The position numbers were made by a program, and so were the translations under genes. The notes below the pieces were generated by a model. It saw only the letters and a program-made list of their open reading frames with translations. It was not told the origin of the DNA and did not search any database. Positions 53,589 through 62,227 of a stretch of 64,000 nt of DNA are shown in pieces; within the stretch, counting starts at the first letter, position 1, and the number at the start of each line of letters is the position of its first letter. The stretch comes from Bacilli bacterium. Lineage in GTDB: Bacteria > Bacillota_I > Bacilli_A > ML615J-28 > CAG-313. The DNA lies in the NCBI GenBank assembly GCA_017937305.1, contig JAGBDV010000002.1, positions 62,001-126,000 on the forward strand, in the 5' to 3' direction.

Positions 53589-53915
53589 TTATAATTTATT
53601 ATATTTTTCCGATGAACCATATGATTTTTCAATCGGATATTTTACAGCATTTTGATCCATCTTCTTATGAATGCAATCAATAATATCAACATTTAAGACA
53701 AGTGATAATTGTATACAGTAATTCATTACGTCTGATAATTCTTCTAATAAATGTTCTTTATCAAATTCAGTATCAGACCATTGAAAGCATTCTAATAATT
53801 CTGCAGCTTCAATAGAAATTGATTTTGCAAGGTTTACTGGTGTATGAAATTGTTCCCAATTTCTATCTTTAGTAAATTTATCTATTCTTTCTTTTAATTC
53901 TTCAAAACGTTCCAT
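53589..53915 (-). CDS. MazG-like nucleotide pyrophosphohydrolase
   Basis: A 108-residue protein of the short MazG-like/iMazG kind. The metal motif is seen as SISIEAAELLECFQW and LLEELSDVMNYCIQLS, the E-x3-E...E-x2-D pattern. It hydrolyses nucleoside triphosphates to monophosphates, usually to remove odd nucleotides such as dUTP or 8-oxo forms. It starts 8 bases after the stop of the membrane-anchored EEP gene, so the two are co-transcribed. Confidence 0.88.
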   Translation of the reverse strand: MERFEELKERIDKFTKDRNWEQFHTPVNLAKSISIEAAELLECFQWSDTEFDKEHLLEELSDVMNYCIQLSLVLNVDIIDCIHKKMDQNAVKYPIEKSYGSSEKYNKL

Positions 53916-53923
53916 ATATACCT

Positions 53924-55081
53924 CTATTTAAATTTAAACTTCAATAATACAGGATCATGATCACTAAATGCAAAGTGTTCTAAATCTTTATTTCCACTTT
54001 TTGTAACAATTGTGTCACATGATACTACTTCAATATTATTAGAAATAATAAATCCATCAATTGAAGTTACATACCCTTCTCCAATTTCCCATTCTACAGA
54101 TATATCTCTTGATGTTGGAGCATTTGAACTACAAATTACTTGATACCCTTCAGTAATAGCACAAGTATTATCTTCATTAAAGAACATTTGTAACCAAACT
54201 GGTTTCTTATGAGATATGTAATCTATAAATGGATTTGTTGTTTCGCTATAATTGTGAAGTGGGTTGTTAATTAATAAATCATGATTGAAATCTCCACCAA
54301 CTATTACATAATAACCTTTTTGTTTTACCTCATCTAAATAACTATTTAATTCATTTAGTTGTTTTTCCCTAATTACTCCACCTTCATCGTATGCAGACAT
54401 ATGGATATTAACAATAATTAACTTATTATTATTTGATAGTTGAAATTCATTTGCAACAAAACATCTATCTAAATCAAATAATTTTGAAAAGTCTTCTGCG
54501 ACAGTTAATGAATATCTTGTTGATGATTCTATTTTATATCTAGATAATGTAGCAATACCTGCATTTACTCTTCCGTGCATATCGTGAAGTGGATAAGGTA
54601 AATAAACACTATGGAAATTAACTCCAAATGTAGATGTATAGGTATTAAAACTATTTTTTATCATTTGATATTGATCAACAAAATAACTTCTTGTAGAATA
54701 TGTATCTACTTCTTGGAACAAGCAAAAATCAGGATCTAAGTCGACAATTGTTTGAATAGCATTTGATGTATTAAATTGTACTACTTCTTTAGAACGAGCT
54801 TTTGACCACTTTCCTTTTGTTTCTTTTCCTTCTTTTGTTTCTCCAGAATCCATAAAGAAAGTATAATCTTGAGAATGAGCTCCAAATCCAATATTATATG
54901 TGGAAATTGTATATTCTTCATTAATATCAATAACAGCATAACTTTGATTATTTTCTATTTCTAGTATTTGTTTATCTTCAATTCTGTAATATGATGAGAA
55001 CACAAATATTACATATGCAACAATTACTAGAATAATTAAACTAAAGAATAGACCTATACTTTTTAAAATTTTCTTTTTCAT
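53924..55081 (-). CDS. Membrane-anchored endonuclease/exonuclease/phosphatase-fold protein
   Basis: A 385-residue protein with an N-terminal membrane helix (about 8-30) and an EEP domain outside. Motifs: TYNIGFG, LFQEVD with the metal Glu, GGDFNHD and the C-terminal FSDHDPVLLKF with the catalytic His. EEP enzymes cut nucleic acids, phosphoinositides or sphingomyelin; the anchored form suggests an extracellular nuclease or phosphodiesterase. No lipobox is seen. A MazG-like gene follows on the same strand, which would fit salvage of nucleotides from external DNA. Confidence 0.85.
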   Translation of the reverse strand: MKKKILKSIGLFFSLIILVIVAYVIFVFSSYYRIEDKQILEIENNQSYAVIDINEEYTISTYNIGFGAHSQDYTFFMDSGETKEGKETKGKWSKARSKEVVQFNTSNAIQTIVDLDPDFCLFQEVDTYSTRSYFVDQYQMIKNSFNTYTSTFGVNFHSVYLPYPLHDMHGRVNAGIATLSRYKIESSTRYSLTVAEDFSKLFDLDRCFVANEFQLSNNNKLIIVNIHMSAYDEGGVIREKQLNELNSYLDEVKQKGYYVIVGGDFNHDLLINNPLHNYSETTNPFIDYISHKKPVWLQMFFNEDNTCAITEGYQVICSSNAPTSRDISVEWEIGEGYVTSIDGFIISNNIEVVSCDTIVTKSGNKDLEHFAFSDHDPVLLKFKFK

Positions 55082-55150
55082 ATTTATTATCTTCTTTCTT
55101 ATCTATAATTATATCAAATTTATTATTTTTTTTCTATAAATAAATTAAAA

Positions 55151-55176
55151 AACTAGTAGAAATATTACTACTAGTT
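55151..55176 (-). terminator. Rho-independent terminator of the ECF S/DUF4430 operon
   Basis: Perfect 9-bp arms AACTAGTAG (55151-55159) and CTACTAGTT (55168-55176) overlapping the stop codon, followed on the minus strand by a T run. Confidence 0.75.
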
Positions 55177-55695
55177 ATAAAATTTATTTAATACAACATC
55201 AAAAGCTTTTGAACAATGATTATATAGCCATATTATGGATAAAAAACTACTGCATGCAAGAATGGCTTCAAATGGTAAATCTGCAATTAAGTAATATGTA
55301 ATTATAGATAAATTAACAGTGCTATTTGCAACTAGAATATTAGGTATTATAAATATCCATGAAAATATTAATGATCCTATTATTCCTACAGTGCCTAATA
55401 TCAAAGATGAATTTGTCTTTTTAAAGAATGTGCAACAAATAAGTGGTATACTTAACCAACCTAAAACCATAAATGGAAAATAATATAGATTTAGACTTCC
55501 AGTAATTAAGCAATCTAGTAACGTATGAATTACAATAATAATACTTGTTTTAACAAATCCTAACTTCTTACTAAATAATACTAGTAGTAAAACTGTTAAC
55601 TGAATATTAGGTAGAAAAGATAATATCTGTTCTTGAACAAAAACTATTGATATACATGCAGCAACTAATACAATATCTTTAATAGAAAACTTCAT
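55171..55695 (-). CDS. ECF transporter S component, probably for a cobalamin-type ligand
   Basis: A protein of about 174 residues with six membrane segments, in the pattern of small ECF S components. I chose the ATG at 55695, 4 bases after the DUF4430 stop; a TTG at 55713 lies inside the DUF4430 gene. S components bind a vitamin in the membrane and use a shared ECF ATPase/T module, which is not in this window. The cobalamin riboswitch upstream and the DUF4430 gene between them point to B12 or a precursor. Confidence 0.75.
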   Translation of the reverse strand: MKFSIKDIVLVAACISIVFVQEQILSFLPNIQLTVLLLVLFSKKLGFVKTSIIIVIHTLLDCLITGSLNLYYFPFMVLGWLSIPLICCTFFKKTNSSLILGTVGIIGSLIFSWIFIIPNILVANSTVNLSIITYYLIADLPFEAILACSSFLSIIWLYNHCSKAFDVVLNKFYN

Positions 55696-55699
55696 AATT

Positions 55700-56101
55700 T
55701 TATTCCCAATCAAAAATAAATTCAGTAATTATCAAAGATATTTTAGTTCCATCTTTAAATTCAATATCAGAAAGACCAACTTCACTCATTTTATTATCAA
55801 CATATATACTAATAAATGTAGACCAGTCTGCTGGAGTATTATAATCTTCAATTGACATAATCATTCCGTTTTGATAAGTTACATTATTAAAGTTATTTTC
55901 AATTAAAACACTAAGCTCATCATTTTCTTTAAATGTAATTTCTTTTGATTTTACAACTTCATTATCAAGATTAATTACTTCTACTGTAATTACTCCATCA
56001 TAATCTGGCTTAAAACTATCTTTTAGAAAATATACAGATAGAGCTATTATCCCTACTGCAATAACACTTAAGATAATTTTAATAATTAAATTCTTTTTCA
56101 T
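55700..56101 (-). CDS. DUF4430 domain protein, membrane-anchored
   Basis: About 133 residues: a membrane helix at about 6-27, then a beta-rich DUF4430 domain on the outside (EITFKENDELSVLIENNF, then DWSTFISIYVDN). DUF4430 resembles the intrinsic-factor/transcobalamin C-terminal domain and is often next to B12 uptake genes. The ATG at 56101 is chosen over an upstream TTG. The gene lies directly behind a cobalamin riboswitch and in front of an ECF S component, so a role as a B12 capture protein is likely. Confidence 0.8.
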   Translation of the reverse strand: MKKNLIIKIILSVIAVGIIALSVYFLKDSFKPDYDGVITVEVINLDNEVVKSKEITFKENDELSVLIENNFNNVTYQNGMIMSIEDYNTPADWSTFISIYVDNKMSEVGLSDIEFKDGTKISLIITEFIFDWE

Positions 56102-56164
56102 TTCTTCATTAATTATCAATATTAAAAACCGAACTCCAGCAGTTTATGTATATATCTAATTATC

Positions 56165-56345
56165 CTCCATATATATTTTATTTAGTTATAGGCAAGTCTC
56201 CTGACTCTAATTTCATCCTACTAATCACCTTCTCAAAATATGTTACTCAATGGTTTTTGATGTTCGTCCTTTATTACAGTTGCTGGAACAGTCCAAGACT
56301 TTCACTTGGTTCCTTATTATCTTTATCGCTAAAGACCTAAAACTA
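56165..56345 (-). ncRNA. Cobalamin riboswitch
   Basis: On the minus strand the core of the B12 family is clear: TTCCAGCAACTGTAATAAAG (P3-P4 region), then ACCATTGAG, GAGAAGGTG, AGTAGGATGA, and the B12 box AGTCAGGAGACTTGCCT (56190-56206). It lies about 60 bases before the DUF4430 gene. The sequence between carries TGCTGGAG followed by a T tract. TGCTGGA can pair with TCCAGCA in the core, which would be one way to form or break a terminator. A promoter -10 TATAAT is near 56350. Confidence 0.92.
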
Positions 56346-56360
56346 TATATATTATAATAA

Positions 56361-56404
56361 AATAAATAGTTCTTGAGGTAAGTTTTGCTCAAGAACTATT
56401 TATT
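56361..56404. repeat. Orphan 17-bp perfect hairpin
   Basis: AATAAATAGTTCTTGAG and CTCAAGAACTATTTATT, 17-bp perfect arms with a 10-base loop. No gene ends at it on either strand: the riboswitch begins on one side and the esterase promoter follows on the other. It may be a terminator left after a gene was lost, or a DNA-binding site. Confidence 0.55.
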
Positions 56405-56468
56405 AATTTACCTTTTTAATTGATTTTTAGAAACAATTATTTATAATATATTTTAAGAGGAAAATAAT

Positions 56469-57347
56469 ATGAAATACAATATTGATAAAAAATTTGGTAT
56501 GTGGAGATATATGAAAAGCCCAATGAATAGATTTGTTTTTGGTTTTGCAAATTTCTTACTATCTATTATGCCAAAAAGACTTAAGTCAAAAGATTTAATA
56601 ATAACAAAACTGAGATTAAAAAACTGTAATATATATTTTATTACTCCTAAAAAAGAATCTAATAATACTTTAATGTATTTTCATGGTGGTGCTTTTTGTT
56701 TTAAGGGAGGACCAAATCACTTTAAAAATATCAAAGAATATGCAAGAAAAACAAGCGTTACAATAGTTTATGCAGATTATCATATGGCATATCAAAGTGA
56801 TGAAGAAATATGTGTAAAAGAATGCTTTGAAGCATATAATTACATTTTACTTTATTCTCAAGTATTGGGTATAAATACAGATAATATCGGGTTTGCAGGA
56901 GATTCAGCGGGTGGATATATATCACTTAGTGTTATTAATGAGTGTTTTAAAAGAAAAATTAAGCTACCTAAATATCAAATGTTGATATATCCTGTTGTTT
57001 CTAAAAATAAGGAATTTAAATCAATTAAAGAATTTACTGATACTCCTATGTGGAATAGTAAATTAAATAAAAGAATGTGGGAGATTTATGCAAATGGTAA
57101 ATTTACATTTGATCCATTAATTGATGATATTTCATTTATGCCTCCTACATATATAGAAGTGTGCGAATTTGATTGTTTACATGATGAAGGGGTAGAGTTA
57201 TCAAAGAGATTATGTTCTTTAAATATAGATAATACTTTAAATGAAACATATAAAACAATGCACGGATATGATGTATGTTTTAAACATCCTATAGTAGTTA
57301 AGTCTTTTGAAGAAAGAATTAATTTTATAAAAAGATTTCATAAATAA
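56469..57347 (+). CDS. Alpha/beta hydrolase, HSL-family esterase
   Basis: A 292-residue protein with the hormone-sensitive-lipase pattern: oxyanion motif YFHGGAFCFKGG, nucleophile motif GFAGDSAGGYI, an Asp in EFDCLHDEG and a His in HGYDVCF. No signal peptide is seen. It should hydrolyse short-chain esters; the substrate is unknown. A promoter TTGATT-N16-TATAAT and AGAGG lie upstream. Confidence 0.88.
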   Translation: MKYNIDKKFGMWRYMKSPMNRFVFGFANFLLSIMPKRLKSKDLIITKLRLKNCNIYFITPKKESNNTLMYFHGGAFCFKGGPNHFKNIKEYARKTSVTIVYADYHMAYQSDEEICVKECFEAYNYILLYSQVLGINTDNIGFAGDSAGGYISLSVINECFKRKIKLPKYQMLIYPVVSKNKEFKSIKEFTDTPMWNSKLNKRMWEIYANGKFTFDPLIDDISFMPPTYIEVCEFDCLHDEGVELSKRLCSLNIDNTLNETYKTMHGYDVCFKHPIVVKSFEERINFIKRFHK

Positions 57348-57373
57348 AAAAAAGAACCAAATGGTTCTTTTTT
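57347..57373. terminator. Bidirectional terminator
   Basis: AAAAAGAACCA and TGGTTCTTTTT arms with A and T runs. It lies between the esterase and the convergent degV gene. Confidence 0.82.
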
Positions 57374-58242
57374 TATTTATACTCCTTTAAAGATTTTCCA
57401 TTTATTTTAGGGGTTACTAAAACTCCTATTGTACCAGGCCCACAATGAGCGCAAATATTAATTGGAATAACTCCTATAATAGGTCTATATCCATTTAATT
57501 TATCACTAATGTAATCACTAAGCATGTTTATAACATTAACGTCACCATCAAACGAGATAATTGTATAGTCGTATAAATTAGTAGGACAGTTAAGATAGTT
57601 TTGATCGATCTTTTCATAAAATGCTTTTTTTATGCTTTTAGTCATACCATCTTTTACAAGTGCTCCATCAACAAATGAAAGAACAGGTTTTAAACCTAAA
57701 ACATTACCTACAGCTGCAATGGCAGGAGAAATTCTTCCCCCTTTTTTTAGCGTCGTTAAGTTTTTAGGAATTAACCAAATAAAGTTATCTTTTTTTCTTA
57801 ACTCTATATTTTTACAAATAGTTTCAATATCAGTTCCTTTTTCTACTTCTTCTTTTGCATAAAGAGCATGAGATAACATTAATGATGATCCAGAATATGA
57901 GTCGATAACAATTAGTTTTCCATCAAAATATTCTTTTGCAATATTAGTAAATAAACTAAACATTGATGATAATTTTGAAGATATTGTAAAATGGATTACT
58001 TGATCATATTCTTTAAATAGATTTTCAAAATATTCAATTATCACTCCTGGAGGAGGAGTAGATGTTTTAATTACTGCGTTATTATTCATATATTCTAATA
58101 GTTGCTCTTGATTAATAGTCACACCATCTAAATATTCAACATCATTAACAATTACATTTAATGGAAATTCACTAATACCATTTTTCTTTAATACTTCACT
58201 GTTAATTAAACAAGAAGTATCAGCTGAAATTCTTATCTTCAT
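57373..58242 (-). CDS. DegV-family fatty-acid-binding protein
   Basis: A 289-residue protein of the DegV/FakB type: ISADTSCLI at the N-terminus, then KTSTPPPG, HFTISSKLSSMF and VIDSYSGSSLMLSHAL. The C-terminal part ends in HCGPGTIGVL. These proteins bind one fatty acid and present it to a FakA kinase, which is not in the window. GGAG lies before the ATG. Divergent from the TetR gene. Confidence 0.92.
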   Translation of the reverse strand: MKIRISADTSCLINSEVLKKNGISEFPLNVIVNDVEYLDGVTINQEQLLEYMNNNAVIKTSTPPPGVIIEYFENLFKEYDQVIHFTISSKLSSMFSLFTNIAKEYFDGKLIVIDSYSGSSLMLSHALYAKEEVEKGTDIETICKNIELRKKDNFIWLIPKNLTTLKKGGRISPAIAAVGNVLGLKPVLSFVDGALVKDGMTKSIKKAFYEKIDQNYLNCPTNLYDYTIISFDGDVNVINMLSDYISDKLNGYRPIIGVIPINICAHCGPGTIGVLVTPKINGKSLKEYK

Positions 58243-58475
58243 AATTTTCTCCTTTTAATTTAATTTGTTAATTTATTCTTCCCGATTTCTTATTCATTAA
58301 TAATCAAATTTAATTCTAATATTTATGTTTTTTCTTTGACAAGTTTTTATATGTTTAGTAAAATATTAGATGTTACAATTGTAATATCCTTATATAATTA
58401 TAATTAAAAAAATAATAAAAAACTATTAAATGAACTTTTTCAAAATATAAAACTGACAAATTGGAGGTATTTGTA

Positions 58476-59012
58476 ATGACTTTATCAATTAATGAACATA
58501 ATAAGAAACATAATAGGATTGTATGCGAAAGTTTAAGAGAAGCTTTAATTATACTGATGAATGAAAAAAACTATTATAAAATTTCAATTTGTGAATTATG
58601 TGAAAAAGCTGGAGTTTCTAGAATGGCTTTTTATAATAATTATGAGTCTAAAGATAATTTGCTTAGACAAATTATTTATTTTCAAACTAATTTGTTAATT
58701 GAAAGAATCGGAAGTCCATTTAGAGAAAAAACAAATGTAGAGTGGTACGTTAAAATGTTTGAATGTATAAAAGAGAATAATATATATCTTAAAACTATTT
58801 TTAATGCTGATTTTAAATTTGAATATCTATCTGCAATTAATGATTTAGTATTACACGATGGATCAATATCTTCTACAGACAAATACTTACGTTTAATGTG
58901 GGCTGGTGGTGTTGTTAATACTATTATATACTGGGTTGAATCAAATATGAATGATTCTATAATAGAAATGGCAAATTTCTGTTATAATAATTTATCGGTT
59001 TGGACAAAATAA
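58476..59012 (+). CDS. TetR-family transcriptional regulator
   Basis: About 178 residues. The N-terminal HTH reads ISICELCEKAGVSRMAFYNNYESKDNLL, a clear TetR pattern. The C-terminal ligand domain is all-helical and not tied to a subgroup. The ATG at 58476 is chosen because GGAGG lies 8 bases before it; the TTG at 58461 precedes that site. It is divergent from degV, so it may control that gene or itself. The intergenic region 58243-58475 has no obvious strong palindrome. Confidence 0.88.
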   Translation: MTLSINEHNKKHNRIVCESLREALIILMNEKNYYKISICELCEKAGVSRMAFYNNYESKDNLLRQIIYFQTNLLIERIGSPFREKTNVEWYVKMFECIKENNIYLKTIFNADFKFEYLSAINDLVLHDGSISSTDKYLRLMWAGGVVNTIIYWVESNMNDSIIEMANFCYNNLSVWTK

Positions 59013-59013
59013 T

Positions 59014-59057
59014 AAAAAGAAGTAACAAACGTTTTATTCGTTATGTTACTTCTTTTT
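59014..59057 (+). terminator. Rho-independent terminator of the TetR gene
   Basis: Perfect 13-bp arms AAAAAGAAGTAAC (59014-59026) and GTTACTTCTTTTT (59045-59057), extended by an ACG/CGT inner stem; a T tract follows. Confidence 0.85.
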
Positions 59058-59061
59058 ATAT

Positions 59062-59160
59062 TATACTCAAAAGATATTTGATATTCCTCTTTTATTACAA
59101 TTGCTGAAAACTGTCAAAGACTTTCACTTTGTTTCTTAATATCAATTTCCTTAAAGAAAT
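59062..59160 (-). ncRNA. Decayed 5' fragment of a cobalamin riboswitch
   Basis: Minus-strand reading gives TTAAGAAACAAAGTGAAAGT, CTTTGACAGTT and TTCAGCAATTGTAATAAAAG, closely matching the first half of the intact riboswitch at 56165-56345. It follows that switch as far as the TTGAGTA segment. The 3' half with the B12 box is absent and runs into the TetR terminator. No gene lies downstream on this strand to be controlled, so it is a relic. Confidence 0.68.
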
Positions 59161-59181
59161 AAAATGTATATAATATATATC

Positions 59182-59643
59182 TTAAAATTTTAAATTATTG
59201 TCTTTTAATTGTAATATTTTTTCTTTTACTTTATCTACATCGTAAATCTTACCAATAACAAGCTTTAAGCCACTGATTTTTATAATAATAATATCACCAA
59301 ATTCAAAAGGCTCTGAGCTTCTATATGGATGTTCTTTTACTGCACGTACTTCTTTAATTTCTTTTAATGGTATTATAGTTATTTTTTTATATTCATTAAA
59401 ATATAAATTATCTTCATCATATTCTAATATTATTTTAGGCTGTTTTAACACTTTGACTAATATGCAGAACATTGCGATAGTACCGCCTAGGCACATCAAA
59501 AATAAAATTAGAGCTCTAATATCAAAACCACTTATTATAAATCCTAAAAATATTAATAAAGTAATTAGCAAACAAAATACTACACCTGTAATTATACCGC
59601 CTGTGAATCCTTTTACTTTTATTCCTAGTTGTTCCTTTTTCAT
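59182..59643 (-). CDS. Two-helix membrane protein with PH-like domain
   Basis: A 153-residue protein with two membrane helices (about 14-37 and 43-63) and a C-terminal beta-rich domain (ILEYDEDNLYFNEYKKITIIP) that looks like a bacterial PH (bPH) domain. Function unknown. GGAAC-like site upstream is weak. It is followed by two zinc-ribbon membrane protein genes on the same strand. Confidence 0.6.
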   Translation of the reverse strand: MKKEQLGIKVKGFTGGIITGVVFCLLITLLIFLGFIISGFDIRALILFLMCLGGTIAMFCILVKVLKQPKIILEYDEDNLYFNEYKKITIIPLKEIKEVRAVKEHPYRSSEPFEFGDIIIIKISGLKLVIGKIYDVDKVKEKILQLKDNNLKF

Positions 59644-59683
59644 AATATACTGTTATTTTATTAATAATAGTTTAATCCTAATT

Positions 59684-60157
59684 TTAATTTGCAGCTGATG
59701 ATAAAATCATCATTAAAAAAATAAATCCTAAAATTCCGAAAACTGTTCCTAATATAGATTTTAACAATCCTGAACCAGCACGCTCTTTTACATTTTCTTT
59801 ATTAGAGTGCTTTCCTAATATACCAAATACTATTCCTGGAACACCTGGTAAAAATGCATATAATCCTATGAATGGAATCCAGAATATACATAAGGAAACT
59901 ATACCTAAAATATTTGATACTTTTGAAAATGCAGACCAACAACCAGCTTCTTCTTTAGGTGCTTCTTTTGCTTTAGGTTGAATAGCTTCAACGAATCTAT
60001 AACCGCATACGCAGATATTACAATCATAATGAACTATTTTTTGACAACTAGGACAAAATTTAGTTTTTAATTTTGCATTATCATGGTTTTCAGTTCCACA
60101 ATATGGACAAAAATCAGTTCCTTCAATTAAATTTGCATTACAATTTCTGCATTTCAT
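59684..60157 (-). CDS. Zinc-ribbon membrane protein (DUF4190-like)
   Basis: A 157-residue protein: two zinc ribbons (CRNCNANL...FCPYCG, and FCPSCQK...CNICVCG), a linker, then two membrane helices with the DUF4190-type LPGVPGIVFGILGKHS. Function unknown. It is closely similar in plan to the gene just upstream (60174-60587), so the two are a tandem duplication. Confidence 0.8.
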   Translation of the reverse strand: MKCRNCNANLIEGTDFCPYCGTENHDNAKLKTKFCPSCQKIVHYDCNICVCGYRFVEAIQPKAKEAPKEEAGCWSAFSKVSNILGIVSLCIFWIPFIGLYAFLPGVPGIVFGILGKHSNKENVKERAGSGLLKSILGTVFGILGFIFLMMILSSAAN

Positions 60158-60173
60158 ACTATTTTACTCCTTT

Positions 60174-60587
60174 TTAATAAGCGCTATTTAATATAGCAAT
60201 GATAATAATAAAATACCACACAAAGAACAATACAAAAGATAAAATAGTACCGACTAACGACTTTGTGAAACCACGTTGTGCAATATCACTAACTCCATTT
60301 TTTTTAGAACGTTTTCCTAATGCTCCAAATACAATACCTGGTACACCTGGAAGCATTGCAAATAACCCTAATATTGGAATCCAGAATGTACTAATTGCAA
60401 CAATTCCTAATGTGTTAGAAATGTTTGCAAAGTTTTCCCAACAACTAGCTTCTGTTTCTACTTCTTCTTTTTTTGTTTCATTAATAACTTCAACTTTTTG
60501 TTCTTGTTGATATTCAGATTTTGTTCCACAATATGGACAAAAAGCAGTGTTATCTAATAATTCTGCATTACAATTTTTACATTTCAT
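60174..60587 (-). CDS. Zinc-ribbon membrane protein (DUF4190-like), paralogue
   Basis: A 137-residue protein with one zinc ribbon (CKNCNAELLDNTAFCPYCG), a Glu-rich linker and two membrane helices with LPGVPGIVFGALGKRS. It is a paralogue of the 157-residue protein downstream, lacking its second ribbon. GAGG lies before the ATG. The upstream region 60588-60828 holds no clear gene; a 13-codon frame there was not accepted. Confidence 0.8.
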   Translation of the reverse strand: MKCKNCNAELLDNTAFCPYCGTKSEYQQEQKVEVINETKKEEVETEASCWENFANISNTLGIVAISTFWIPILGLFAMLPGVPGIVFGALGKRSKKNGVSDIAQRGFTKSLVGTILSFVLFFVWYFIIIIAILNSAY

Positions 60588-60793
60588 TTTTTAATTCCTC
60601 CATAAACACTTTTATATTAACATTTTTTATTTTTTCTGTCAATATATTATATGAAAATAAGATTAATTTATCTTTTTAAAAGTAAAAAATCTTTTAATAT
60701 AATTGTATCTTCAATTTTATTTTCTTTGTTTTCATAATCAAAATCCTTTTTAAATAAATTATATCACAAGAAAATCAAATATACAATATATAG

Positions 60794-60826
60794 AATAAAA
60801 ATAACCAGTTAAAAACTGGTTATTTT
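60794..60826 (-). terminator. Rho-independent terminator of the acyltransferase gene
   Basis: Perfect 12-bp arms AAATAACCAGTT and AACTGGTTATTT (60799-60825), followed on the minus strand by TTTTATTC. Confidence 0.85.
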
Positions 60827-60828
60827 AT

Positions 60829-62151
60829 TTATTCTTTATTTTTTAAATCAATTCCTAATTCTAAACCTTCATACATGTAATCATTCCATTTAAAGTTTTT
60901 ATAATAGTTTACATGATAACGATGCATTTCTTCTACTAATAAACAGAATTTTCCAACTGTTTGATGTTTAGGAAATACATCAAAGTATTCTCCTTTTAAG
61001 TAGAAATTAAAGAAACTTGAATCTACTTCTGTAATTAGGGTATATAAATTATTGTAATCAATGCTAAATTCGTAAGGTTCACCATTTCTAGTGCCTTTAT
61101 AATGCATACCTTTATGGTCAACTCTTATTTTACCTTCACCTACAATAAAGCTTGTTTTATTTTTGCCAACTAGCTTATATTCATCAAGATTTCCTATCTT
61201 ACATTCATCTTCAAAATAGTAATCAGGGTTTTGTCTTATTTCTTTGATAATGTCTTGACGTTCTTGTTCTACCCATTCAAATGGAGATTCTGGTATTACT
61301 GCGTTTTCATATGGATGGAATTCATAATAATCATCCATTGTAGCACCATTCCCACATGAACTACATTCAATCTTATTTAAAACACCCTTCATAGTGAATT
61401 CTTTTCCACATTTAGGACATTTGAAGCAGAAATCTTCTAAACGATGACAAATTCTACCTTTTGTATTCCACTTAATTTTCTTTTCTTTGTTCCATGCGTA
61501 TTCATTTCTTCTAAATTTTTCATTGATGATATCATCCATTTCTTCAACAGATAGATTTATTACATCTTCTTTAGAAAATAAAAGCGACATTGTAGCGTGA
61601 GTTTCACCAAAGCGTTCATCTAAGCATACTTTTGTGTTTTGTAAGTATTGTCCTTCTAAGTAACATAAATATACTGGCACTTTAAAATGTTTAAACATTT
61701 TAGATGTTCCTGGTACAATTGGTTTATTTCCGCCGTAGTCACTTGCTAATCCTTCTGGAGCAAATGTTACACATCCACCTTTTTTGATTACTTTACTTGT
61801 TGCAGCGATAGTTAGTTTATCAGGATAATAGTTTTTCTTAGGGATTACTCTATTTAATCCAAAAATAAATGAGAATTTTTTTCTATAGAATTCACTATTT
61901 CCTGCAATCATATTAGTAATTCTAGGATATGTAGCACCCATTACATACATATGATCTATTCTTGATAAATGATTAAAGATAACAAAACATGGTCCTTCAC
62001 AATCATTTACATCATCAATAATATGAAACTTAGGTTTATATTTTCTTCCAACAATGTCTAACATTATTGTTTTATAAAGCCACGCAATAAATCTTGGTGC
62101 AGGTTTATATTCTCTTTTTGCAAGTTTTTTTGATATTGGTAATTTTGCCAT
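60829..62151 (-). CDS. Lysophospholipid acyltransferase (PlsC-like) with zinc ribbon
   Basis: About 440 residues. The acyltransferase motif I is NHLSRID (about 60-66) and a later motif is FAPEGLASD. A zinc ribbon (CPKCGKEFT...ECSSCG, about 240-270) and a C-terminal domain of about 170 residues follow, an unusual extension beyond a PlsC core. It should add acyl chains to a glycerol phosphate or related lipid. The ATG at 62151 is chosen because GAGGAAG ends 3-8 bases before it; the ATG at 62163 lies in front of that site. Single gene. Confidence 0.85.
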   Translation of the reverse strand: MAKLPISKKLAKREYKPAPRFIAWLYKTIMLDIVGRKYKPKFHIIDDVNDCEGPCFVIFNHLSRIDHMYVMGATYPRITNMIAGNSEFYRKKFSFIFGLNRVIPKKNYYPDKLTIAATSKVIKKGGCVTFAPEGLASDYGGNKPIVPGTSKMFKHFKVPVYLCYLEGQYLQNTKVCLDERFGETHATMSLLFSKEDVINLSVEEMDDIINEKFRRNEYAWNKEKKIKWNTKGRICHRLEDFCFKCPKCGKEFTMKGVLNKIECSSCGNGATMDDYYEFHPYENAVIPESPFEWVEQERQDIIKEIRQNPDYYFEDECKIGNLDEYKLVGKNKTSFIVGEGKIRVDHKGMHYKGTRNGEPYEFSIDYNNLYTLITEVDSSFFNFYLKGEYFDVFPKHQTVGKFCLLVEEMHRYHVNYYKNFKWNDYMYEGLELGIDLKNKE

Positions 62152-62227
62152 ATTCTTCCTCATATTTCTTTATTTTTTTGTAAATTACTCTTTATTATAA
62201 CATAATAATTCATAATAGACAAGCAAT

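Noticed and set aside
60694-60735. A 13-codon frame with AAAGGA before its ATG, downstream of a TATAAT-like stretch on the minus strand
   Set aside because: It is very short and Lys-rich with no match to a family; another frame over the same DNA (ending KDFLLLKR) looks equally coding-like, so chance is the better reading.
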